NCBI GenBank assembly: GCA_903871435.1
Contig: CAIQGU010000440.1
Span: forward strand, 1 to 8,898
Reading direction: 5' to 3'
Source: an uncultured Burkholderiales bacterium
GTDB lineage: Bacteria; Pseudomonadota; Gammaproteobacteria; Burkholderiales; Burkholderiaceae_F
DNA: 8,898 nucleotides
The notes beneath the pieces were generated by a model. It did not search any database. It saw only the letters and a program-made list of their open reading frames with translations, and was not told where the DNA came from. A program made the translations under genes and the position numbers. Shown here one piece after another: positions 1 to 5,900 of this stretch. Positions within the stretch are counted from its first letter, which is position 1. Every line of letters begins with the position of its first letter.

Positions 1-5
1 AGGCG

Positions 6-53
6 GTGTGTGGGTGCGTGTGTGTGTGTGTGTGTGTGCGTGTGTGTGTGTGT
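6..53. repeat. GT dinucleotide microsatellite
   Basis: Nearly pure alternating GT interrupted by a few GC or GGG steps. Long dinucleotide runs of this kind are common in eukaryotic nuclear DNA and rare in GC-rich proteobacterial genomes. It sits at the outer edge of the foreign-looking segment, so it supports a non-bacterial origin for the start of the window. Confidence 0.9.
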
Positions 54-104
54 CATGGGCGATGCGCCCGTCGCGGCGACCATCTCGGCGGCGACCAGTC
101 GATA

Positions 105-260
105 GGGGCTAGCTAGGGGCTAGATAGGGGTTAGTTAGGGGTTAGCTAGGGGCTAGTTAGGGGCTAGCTAGGGGCTAGCTAGGGGCTAGCTAGGGTAGAG
201 GCCTAGGGGCTAGATAGAGGCCTTTACAGGGGCTAGATAGGAACTAGCTAGGGGCTAGAT
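105..260. repeat. 11-bp tandem repeat GGGGCTAGCTA, degenerate
   Basis: Eight adjacent copies of an 11-bp unit, GGGG followed by a CTAGCTA-like heptamer with C/T and C/A/T variants, run from 105 to about 192. More decayed copies interrupted by GAGGCC steps continue to 260. CTAG occurs about 17 times here, whereas CTAG is usually depleted in proteobacterial genomes. Each copy has a G4 tract, so the plus strand could form G-quadruplexes. In the eukaryote-like gene model on the minus strand this array lies in the intron after the second exon. Confidence 0.9.
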
Positions 261-267
261 GGCGCAC

Positions 268-348
268 CTCGGCGGCGGGTTTGGGCTTCCGCTCCCTGCG
301 CTTCTGCTGGATGGCTTTCCGCCGCGCGATGATGAAGTTGTTCATCTC
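268..348 (-). other. Putative eukaryotic exon (27 codons)
   Basis: Read on the minus strand, 348 to 268 encodes a 27-residue basic, helix-prone peptide beginning EMNNFIIARRKAIQQKRRER and ending KPKPAAE. It is preceded by a splice-acceptor-like ...GGGCAG (AG at 350-349) after a long pyrimidine-rich tract. It is followed by a donor-like GTGCGC (GT at 267-266). The reading frame is open and non-repetitive only between these two signals, and outside them the frame is low-complexity Pro/Ser. The exon is phase 0 at both ends and joins in frame to the candidate exon at 560-624. The protein is not recognised. This is inference from splice signals and composition. Confidence 0.45.
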
Positions 349-360
349 CTGCCCGAGGGA

Positions 361-526
361 GCGGGGAGCGGGGAGGGGGGTGCGGGGGAGCGGAGAGCGG
401 GTGGCGGGGAGCGGGGAGCGGGGGGCGGGGGAGCGGAGAGCGGGTGGCGGGGAGCGGGGAGCGGGGGGCGGGGACGGAGCGGGGGAAGGGGGAAGGGGGG
501 GGGTCAGTGACGGACGGACGGACGGA
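361..526. repeat. G-rich minisatellite, 43-bp unit, plus ACGG run
   Basis: Purine-rich sequence built from GCGGGGA-type blocks. Two exact 43-bp copies lie at 382-424 and 425-467, with the beginning of a third at 468. G/A-rich sequence follows, then four ACGG tetramers at 510-525. The plus strand carries many G runs of 4-9, a strong G-quadruplex signature. On the minus strand this is a C-rich pyrimidine tract forming most of the putative 211-nt intron (349-559). The Pro/Ser/Arg-rich open frames across it are products of the repeat and are not called as genes. Confidence 0.85.
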
Positions 527-559
527 GGGAGAGATAGAGGCAGGCCGGGACGGGAGAAC

Positions 560-624
560 CTTGATGTCATCGTCAAGGTCCTCTGCTGTCACCACCGGCG
601 TGGGCATGACTTTGAACCGCACAT
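560..624 (-). other. Putative eukaryotic exon (about 21 codons)
   Basis: On the minus strand 624 to 560 encodes VRFKVMPTPVV followed by TAEDLDDDIK. It is preceded by a possible acceptor CGACAG (AG at 626-625) with a C/T-rich stretch upstream. It is followed by AAG|GTTCTC, a donor-like GT at 559-558. The end is phase 0, matching the phase-0 start of the exon at 348-268, so the two join in frame across a 211-nt GT...AG intron. The 5' boundary is uncertain because the frame stays open upstream to about 742. The product is not recognised. Confidence 0.4.
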
Positions 625-726
625 CTGTCGCCGTCGACCGGGCACGGCGGCACAGGGAGAAGGAGGGGTCGGCATGGAAGTTGAGGGGGTCAGATTGAAA
701 GAAGAAGGGGTCGGAATGGAAGTTAG

Positions 727-1284
727 CTATCGGTCGCGGCATCGCGTGTTGTTGCCAAAGCCATAGAAACGGCCGGTTCCACTGCGGTCATACATGGCGT
801 GCACGATCCACGACCAATCGGTGTCGCGCCGCAGCCCGAAGTCGTATTCGAAATCGAATTCGCGCTCGACGGACTGCTTGGCGCCGGCTACCAGCGACCA
901 CTTCTCATCGTCAGAGGGGTTGCGGAACGTGCGCCAGCGAAACCCCCAGCCGAAATACTGGCTGTGCAGGATGTCGGGCGCGAGTATCTGGTTGATCTGG
1001 CCATCGTTGTTGCTCGACAGCACGATGGGAAAGAGGCCGATCTTCACGCCCTCGTGCGGCGCGGTGCTGATTTCCGGTATGGGGATGAACGGCAGGGCGT
1101 CGACGCGCAGCCATGCCGGCAGTTGCGACGTGCTTGCCGGCGTATCGGAGGAAACGCCTTGCGCTTGCCCATCGGGTCCGGTGCCGCCGGGCGGATCCCC
1201 GGCGCGCCCTTGCGCGGGTAGCCACAACAGAGCGATGAGAAGAGCCTTCGTCAGGCCCGATGGGTGCACGGGAAGGCGTCTCAA
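727..1284 (-). CDS. Omp85/BamA-like outer-membrane barrel protein, 3'-truncated
   Basis: The first 185 codons of what should be a protein of roughly 400-450 residues. The N-terminus has a signal peptide (hydrophobic core around residues 11-22, LTKALLIALLWL, then a small-residue cleavage region AQGRAG). A short low-complexity linker follows. From about residue 64 the text is typical of POTRA-less surface-antigen/Omp85 barrels: FIPIPEIS, EGVKIGLFPIVL, IAPDI-like ILAPDIL, and at 173-180 the strand motif FYGFGNNT. After NNT the frame runs into unrelated sequence (RCRDR and stop), exactly where the foreign low-complexity DNA begins, so most of the barrel is missing. The start is uncertain: TTG at 1284 or GTG at 1269, which also gives a good signal peptide. 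It follows the metallophosphoesterase on the same strand after about 130 bases and could share its transcript. Intact copies sit in the outer membrane; the ligand or role of this subgroup is unclear. Confidence 0.7.
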   Translation of the reverse strand: MRRLPVHPSGLTKALLIALLWLPAQGRAGDPPGGTGPDGQAQGVSSDTPASTSQLPAWLRVDALPFIPIPEISTAPHEGVKIGLFPIVLSSNNDGQINQILAPDILHSQYFGWGFRWRTFRNPSDDEKWSLVAGAKQSVEREFDFEYDFGLRRDTDWSWIVHAMYDRSGTGRFYGFGNNTRCRDR

Positions 1285-1416
1285 TTTATCGAAGATTGCG
1301 GGTTGCCAAGTGCGTGCTGGCGGGCGGGTGCAGCCTGCGGGCAGGCGTTATCGGCCGCCATCGTACCGCGCCAAGCTTGTGCGCATGCGCTTTTTCGCGA
1401 ATATGTCGCGCACCGC

Positions 1417-2877
1417 TCAGTGCGCGGCAGGCACGGCGAGGTTTGACGGACCGTGTTCCGGGCAGGCAAGCCGGCCGTCCTGCAGGGTGCAAACAGCCTG
1501 CACCGTGCCATCGACCCCCTGGGCACGGATGCGCCAGCCCTCCCCTTCGCGGTCGAGGACCAGATAGCCAAAGCCGCCCGCATGGACGGCAAAATCGAAC
1601 TGCACACCGGGGGCCGAGGGATAGGACGCTGCCAGCGCCGTTGGCACTTCCGCGTCGAGGTTATCGCCGCCATGACCGGTCACCAGCGCCGGTGGCTGGC
1701 CCGACCGGAAGGCGATGGCCTCGAACGTATGCACGTGGCCATGCAGCGTGAGGTCCACGCCGGCAGGGTAGTAACGCTCCCCGAAGCGCGCCCGCATGGG
1801 ATCCAGCAGCGCGGGGCTGCCAAAGACCGCAGTACCGTCGCTGCGGGCGCCAAAACCCAGCGCCGGATGGTGATTGACGAAGATCGAGTGCATGCCCGGG
1901 GCAGCAGCAAGCGCCGCAACGATGTCCAGTTCCTTTTCATAGCGTTCGAAGGCACGGGCGTCCTCGGGACGGCCCAGGTCGAGCGGCCGAGAGGCGCGCG
2001 CCGAGTCAAACACGATCACCTGCCAATTGCCGCCCAGAGGTACGGCGTAGGGCTCGCTGAAATCGGCCGCTTCATCTTGTTCGGCATGGTCGCAACTGCG
2101 GGCCGGATCGGGGGCCGCCGTGTCAAGCAGGCGGAACCAGCCCTGCCCCGCCCGCGAACACATTTCGTGATTGCCGCGCGCGGCAACCCACGGCGCAGCC
2201 GCCAGCAACTTTTGCGCTGGCACAAAGAAGTCGGCGTTCCACGCATCCCAACCGTAGCCCCAGGGCCCGCTGGTGCAAGCGGCTCCGCTAGGGCAGATGT
2301 TCTCCCGGTAGTGATAGTCGCCGACATGCACGACGAGATCGGGATGCTCGCGCGCGGCGGCATCGGCGACTGCGCGGAACGGCCATGCCGCGGCGTCGGA
2401 GCAGTCCTGATAGGCGTGGTCTGCCTGCTTGATGCGGCAACCCGTATCGCCCAACACGACGATGCGCTGCGTACGGAGCGCCGGCAAGGTCACGGCTGCG
2501 CTGCCAATACGTACCACTTGCGCGCGTGGCGGCACGATGGCCTCGCAGACCCGAACGGGAAAGTCGCTGGCCTTGCCCTGGCCGGGACGCAGCGGTGCCA
2601 CGCCGGGCGCGGCACGCATTTGCATGGGAGTCGCAACGCCGTCGATCCGGATCGCGGGACAGGTGTCCGCCGCGGTGATCGCCCGCGCGATGATCTGGCC
2701 GCCGGGCCCGAGGACCGTGTAGGAAGAGGTCACGGGCGTTGTGTCGGCAACGACGGACGGCCCCGCACATCCCAGCAGCAAGGCGCAGCTTGCCAAAGCC
2801 GTCGGAATTGGGCGAGCAACCCATTGACGATAAAAAGAGAGACGTGAAAGTAAATGCTTGCTAGAGGTCTGATGCAA
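1417..2877 (-). CDS. Purple-acid-phosphatase-like metallophosphoesterase, probable lipoprotein
   Basis: A calcineurin-like phosphoesterase, expected to hydrolyse phosphomonoesters or diesters with a dinuclear metal centre outside the cytoplasm. Numbering from TTG 2877, all family metal motifs are present in order: GDTG (143-146), GDYHYR (186-191, Tyr190 at the PAP tyrosine-ligand position), GNHE (235-238), NHHP (335-338) and GHVHTFE (380-386). A hydrophobic stretch ending LLLGC (Cys37) is a lipobox, so the product is probably a lipoprotein. The mature part carries ten further cysteines, several beside the metal motifs, which fits a disulfide-bonded periplasmic protein. The start is unresolved: only TTG codons (2877, 2925) are in frame upstream of the lipobox. 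An ATG at 2824 lies one base out of frame and would give an ideal signal peptide if one G were absent. The substrate cannot be told from sequence. It is divergent from the chemoreceptor gene. Confidence 0.85.
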   Translation of the reverse strand: MHQTSSKHLLSRLSFYRQWVARPIPTALASCALLLGCAGPSVVADTTPVTSSYTVLGPGGQIIARAITAADTCPAIRIDGVATPMQMRAAPGVAPLRPGQGKASDFPVRVCEAIVPPRAQVVRIGSAAVTLPALRTQRIVVLGDTGCRIKQADHAYQDCSDAAAWPFRAVADAAAREHPDLVVHVGDYHYRENICPSGAACTSGPWGYGWDAWNADFFVPAQKLLAAAPWVAARGNHEMCSRAGQGWFRLLDTAAPDPARSCDHAEQDEAADFSEPYAVPLGGNWQVIVFDSARASRPLDLGRPEDARAFERYEKELDIVAALAAAPGMHSIFVNHHPALGFGARSDGTAVFGSPALLDPMRARFGERYYPAGVDLTLHGHVHTFEAIAFRSGQPPALVTGHGGDNLDAEVPTALAASYPSAPGVQFDFAVHAGGFGYLVLDREGEGWRIRAQGVDGTVQAVCTLQDGRLACPEHGPSNLAVPAAH

Positions 2878-3007
2878 TGCTTGCTCACGAAAAACCTTGC
2901 CAAGAACACAGGCCCCGGAAAACAAAAACCCGGGGTGCCAACCTACCGTAGCCGCTTTTACGCCACCGCATTACCCGCCAATTTCGTGACGATTTGCCGC
3001 TGCTGCA

Positions 3008-3024
3008 CCAAAGGCGCGCTTTGG
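3008..3024. promoter_or_regulatory. Inverted repeat, possible operator
   Basis: CCAAAG and CTTTGG arms surround a GCGCG centre in the region between the divergent metallophosphoesterase and chemoreceptor genes. The symmetry and position would suit a dimeric regulator site, but no family consensus is recognised. The rest of the intergenic region (about 2878-3199) shows no small gene I can support. Confidence 0.3.
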
Positions 3025-3093
3025 CGACGCACCACGTGCATATTACGGTGGTCAAAGCTGTAAAGAGTACCGGGTAAACAAGCTTTTTCCTCG

Positions 3094-3121
3094 CAAAGCA
3101 CCACGAATGTGCGCTTGATAA
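3094..3121 (+). promoter_or_regulatory. Possible sigma-28 (FliA) promoter for the chemoreceptor
   Basis: CAAAG at 3094-3098 followed by GCTTGATAA at 3113-3121 resembles the sigma-28 pattern TAAAG...GCCGATAA with near-canonical spacing. It lies about 80 bases upstream of the chemoreceptor start. Chemoreceptor genes are often FliA-dependent, which makes the match plausible. The -10 element is imperfect and a chance match is possible. Confidence 0.25.
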
Positions 3122-3181
3122 TGGGTCTCACCCTTGGCTGCACCGCTGGGTGGCGGGAGGCCGCGCCGTTATCGTCACTTA

Positions 3182-3188
3182 AGAAGGA
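3182..3188 (+). promoter_or_regulatory. Ribosome binding site deciding the chemoreceptor start
   Basis: AGAAGGA lies 11 bases before the ATG at 3200. It supports that start over an in-frame upstream start at 3134, whose extra residues are Arg/Gly-rich with no membrane or domain character. Confidence 0.6.
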
Positions 3189-3199
3189 CAACCCGCACA

Positions 3200-4849
3200 A
3201 TGTCAGCATTGTTGGCTCCGGGAACTGCGAGGCCCGCCCAGAATTCGCAACTCCAATGGGACAAGGATGGCTTCTTTGCCCACCACGGTCCCTGGGCGCC
3301 CGGCGTGCGCCTGTTCCGTCGCATTGGGTTCACCACCAAGGCCGTCATCATCTCACTGGCATTTCTCGTGCCGCTGCTGTTTCTGTTTGGGTGGTTGCTC
3401 AAGAACGGTGCCGACGACAGCATGCGCGCGCGCATGGACGCCACGCGGCAACATGTCGAAGTCGCTTACAGCCTGCTCGAATGGGCCCACGCCGAGGAAG
3501 TGGGCGGACAGATGACGCATGAGGCGGCACAGGCTGCCGCCATCGGCGCGATTCGCCAGCTGCGATATGACACCAAGGAGTATTTCTTCATCACTGACAT
3601 GCAGCCGCGCATGGTCATGCACCCGATCAAGCCCGAACTCGACGGCAAGGACCTGAGCGGACTCAAGGACCCGAACGGATTCGCGCTGTTCCAGGAAATG
3701 GTCAACACCGTGCGCCGTGACAGCAAGGGATTTGTCGCCTATCAGTGGCCCAAACCCGACAGCGATCACCCCGTCGACAAAATATCCTACGTGTCCGGCT
3801 TTGCGCCCTGGGGCTGGGTTGTGGGTTCGGGTGTGTATACCGGCGACCTGCGCGACGCCGCCCGCGAGCAGATGCTGTACGCGACCGCGATCGTGCTGGC
3901 GGCGCTATCGATAGCCGGCTACCTGTTCCTGAGCTTCTACCGCGTCATGAACGGCGGCCTGAAAGAGACGCGCCGCCATTTGAGCGCCATGGCCAACGGT
4001 GACCTGACCAGTGCACCGTCACCCTGGGGCAAGGACGAGGCCGCCGAACTGATGCTGGACCTGCGCCATATGCAGCAGTCCCTGATCGCCGTGGTCCGGC
4101 GCGTGCGCGCCTCCGGCGACCAGATCCTGAACTCCAGCGGCGAGGTTGCCACCGCATCGCTGGACCTGTCAAAGCGGACCGAGCAGGCCGCCAGCAACCT
4201 GGAAACGGCGGCAGCTTCCATGAGTGACCTCACGCAGACCGTTGTGAACGGTTCGCAGCTTTCCGACGAGGCCTCCAAAGTAGCGCGCCACAATGCCGAA
4301 GTTGCCGCTGACGGCGGACGCGTCATGCGCGAGGTCATCTCCACCATGGATGCGATCCGCGGATCTTCATCGCGCATCAGCGAGATCATCGGCGCCATCG
4401 ACAGCATCGCGTTCCAGACCAATATTCTGGCGCTCAATGCCGCCGTCGAGGCAGCCCGTGCCGGCGAGCAGGGACGCGGCTTTGCCGTTGTCGCCAGCGA
4501 GGTGCGCGTGCTGGCCCAGCGCAGCGCAGAAGCCGCGCGGCAGATCAAGAAGCTCATCGACGACAGCGTCTCCCAGGTGGAGGCGGGTACGGGCATCGTG
4601 CGGCGCGCGGGCACCACGATCGACGAGATCGTCGCGGCCTCGCAGCGCGTGGACGCACTGCTCATGCAGATCGCGGACGGCGCCCGCGAGCAAGGCGGCG
4701 GCATCACGCGCATCGACAAGGCCGTGGAGGAGCTCGAGCGCATGACGCAGCAGAACGCGGCACTGGTCGAGGAGACGGCGGCCGCCTCGGCGGCCATGAA
4801 CGACCAGGCGCACGGCCTGGTGCAGGAGGTTTCGCACTTCCGGATCTGA
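3200..4849 (+). CDS. Methyl-accepting chemotaxis protein with Cache sensor domain
   Basis: A 549-residue inner-membrane chemoreceptor that signals to CheA/CheW. TM1 covers about residues 47-67. The periplasmic part (68-225) contains a single-Cache (sCache_2-type) domain with YDTKEYFFI, MVMHPIKPELDGKDL and the late GWVVGSGVYTGDL block; in this family the domain usually binds small organic acids or similar metabolites. TM2 is about 228-247, followed by a weak HAMP-like segment with MANGDLT (264-270). The cytoplasmic coiled coil has the invariant hairpin tip IDSIAFQTNILALNAAVEAARAG (about 400-422, continuing GEQGRGFAVVASEVR to 436). The adaptation helices contain Glu/Gln pairs such as ALVEETAAAS. 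It ends in SHFRI with no NWETF-like pentapeptide, so it probably does not tether CheR/CheB. It starts with a good ribosome binding site and is probably transcribed alone; its TGA overlaps an ATG (TGATG) that opens an upstream extension of the next frame. Confidence 0.93.
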   Translation: MSALLAPGTARPAQNSQLQWDKDGFFAHHGPWAPGVRLFRRIGFTTKAVIISLAFLVPLLFLFGWLLKNGADDSMRARMDATRQHVEVAYSLLEWAHAEEVGGQMTHEAAQAAAIGAIRQLRYDTKEYFFITDMQPRMVMHPIKPELDGKDLSGLKDPNGFALFQEMVNTVRRDSKGFVAYQWPKPDSDHPVDKISYVSGFAPWGWVVGSGVYTGDLRDAAREQMLYATAIVLAALSIAGYLFLSFYRVMNGGLKETRRHLSAMANGDLTSAPSPWGKDEAAELMLDLRHMQQSLIAVVRRVRASGDQILNSSGEVATASLDLSKRTEQAASNLETAAASMSDLTQTVVNGSQLSDEASKVARHNAEVAADGGRVMREVISTMDAIRGSSSRISEIIGAIDSIAFQTNILALNAAVEAARAGEQGRGFAVVASEVRVLAQRSAEAARQIKKLIDDSVSQVEAGTGIVRRAGTTIDEIVAASQRVDALLMQIADGAREQGGGITRIDKAVEELERMTQQNAALVEETAAASAAMNDQAHGLVQEVSHFRI

Positions 4850-4959
4850 TGGCGGTTAGCGTCGGGACGGGTTACGATCCCGGCTCCAAATCGTCACCCG
4901 CCCGCCCGCGCCCCTTGGCACCGGCTTTGGGCTGGGTGGCACGGGGACGGGGAACCGAA

Positions 4960-5895
4960 TTGCTCATCGCCACGGATCTGCGCAAGACTTACGGAGCGCG
5001 TACAGCGGTTGCCGGCGTTTCCTTCTCGGCAGCGCCGGGAGAGATCGTGGGCCTGCTCGGCCCCAATGGCGCGGGCAAGAGCACGACGGTTGCCATGATC
5101 TGCGGTCTGGTCGCGCCTGACAGCGGCCAGGTCACGATAGGCGGCGAGCGCATAGCCGGCGATGCCAGCGCGGTCAAGCGCCGTATCGGCCTCGTCCCCC
5201 AGGATCTAGCCCTGTACGAGGAACTGCCAGCCGTCGCCAACCTGCAACTTTTCGGCGCGCTGTACGGCGTTGCCGGATCACAGCTGGATAATCGCTGCGC
5301 GCAGGCCCTGGAACTGGTGGGCCTGGCCGATCGCGCTGCCGACAAACCCAAGACCTTCAGCGGCGGCATGAAGCGCCGCCTCAACCTGGCCTGCGCCCTG
5401 GTTCACGACCCTGACCTGCTGCTGCTCGATGAACCCACCACCGGCGTCGATCCGCAGAGCCGTAACGCCATTTTCGACAACCTCGAAGCCCTGCGGGATC
5501 GCGGCAAGACGCTGGTGTACACCACCCATTACATGGAGGAAGCCGAACGCCTGTGCGACCGCATCGTCATCGTCGATCACGGCACGGTGGTTGCCACGGA
5601 CTCGCTGGCGGGTCTGCTCGCCCGCCTGCCGGCGGCCGCCACACTCGAGATCGGCGTCGAAGAAGCAGCCCAAGGTCTCGTAGATTGCCAGGCGCTTGAG
5701 CGCCTGCCCGGTGTGCAGTCCGCGGTATGCGGCGCGAACGTGGTCACCGTCGGCGTCACGTCGCTGGGCGCGACGGCGCCGGAGCTGCTCGGCTGGTTCG
5801 CGCAGCGCGGCATTGCCGTGCGGCATTTTCGCTCGGGGCGCGGCACGCTGGAAGATGTCTTCCTTGCGCTCACCGGCCGGCAACTGCGGGACTGA
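4960..5895 (+). CDS. ABC-2 type exporter, ATP-binding subunit
   Basis: The ATPase of a DrrA/CcmA-like export ABC transporter; it drives the permease encoded just downstream. Numbered from TTG 4960 (311 residues): Walker [10 protein letters not shown] at 34-42, Q-loop Gln81 in VPQDL, signature FSGGMKRRL at 133-141, Walker B LLLLDEP with Asp157-Glu158, D-loop GVDP, and H-loop His190 in TTHY. The C-terminal region ends [15 protein letters not shown], typical of this exporter group. The start is a choice. An ATG at 4849 overlapping the chemoreceptor stop would add 37 Pro/Ser/Gly-rich residues without family similarity. TTG at 4960 is preceded by GGGGAA five bases away and places the first beta-strand ([12 protein letters not shown]) at the usual distance. 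Five bases separate its stop from the permease, indicating one operon. The substrate is not predictable from the ATPase. Confidence 0.92.
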   Translation: MLIATDLRKTYGARTAVAGVSFSAAPGEIVGLLGPNGAGKSTTVAMICGLVAPDSGQVTIGGERIAGDASAVKRRIGLVPQDLALYEELPAVANLQLFGALYGVAGSQLDNRCAQALELVGLADRAADKPKTFSGGMKRRLNLACALVHDPDLLLLDEPTTGVDPQSRNAIFDNLEALRDRGKTLVYTTHYMEEAERLCDRIVIVDHGTVVATDSLAGLLARLPAAATLEIGVEEAAQGLVDCQALERLPGVQSAVCGANVVTVGVTSLGATAPELLGWFAQRGIAVRHFRSGRGTLEDVFLALTGRQLRD

Positions 5896-5900
5896 GCAAC

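Noticed and set aside
105..260. True telomere repeat
   Set aside because: The unit drifts, has an 11-bp period and palindromic CTAGCTAG cores, and is flanked by other sequence on both sides, unlike a chromosome end.
244..766. Open frames of 80-165 codons through the G-rich repeats on both strands
   Set aside because: The translations are Pro/Ser/Arg or Gly/Arg/Glu repeats produced by the minisatellite. Only the short non-repetitive exon-like parts merit mention.
1333..1346. GCCTGC-GG-GCAGGC hairpin between the two minus-strand genes
   Set aside because: The loop is very short and there is no following T run on either strand, so it is not supported as a terminator.
1453..2847. 464-codon open frame on the plus strand
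   Set aside because: It lies exactly opposite the metallophosphoesterase, whose motifs are clear; the translated text has no domain pattern and the frame is open because of high GC codon bias.
2913..2935. CCCCGG...CCGGGG hairpin with A-rich loop
   Set aside because: It has no T tract after the stem and overlaps the far-upstream TTG of the phosphoesterase; it mainly argues against translation starting at 2925.
3134..3199. 22-codon N-terminal extension of the chemoreceptor
   Set aside because: The ATG at 3200 has a good ribosome binding site, and the extension is Arg/Gly-rich sequence without family similarity.
4916..4930. TGGCAC-N5-TTGG, sigma-54 promoter-like, upstream of the ABC ATPase
   Set aside because: The spacing is right, but the -12 element has GG where GC is needed, and no enhancer-binding site is visible.
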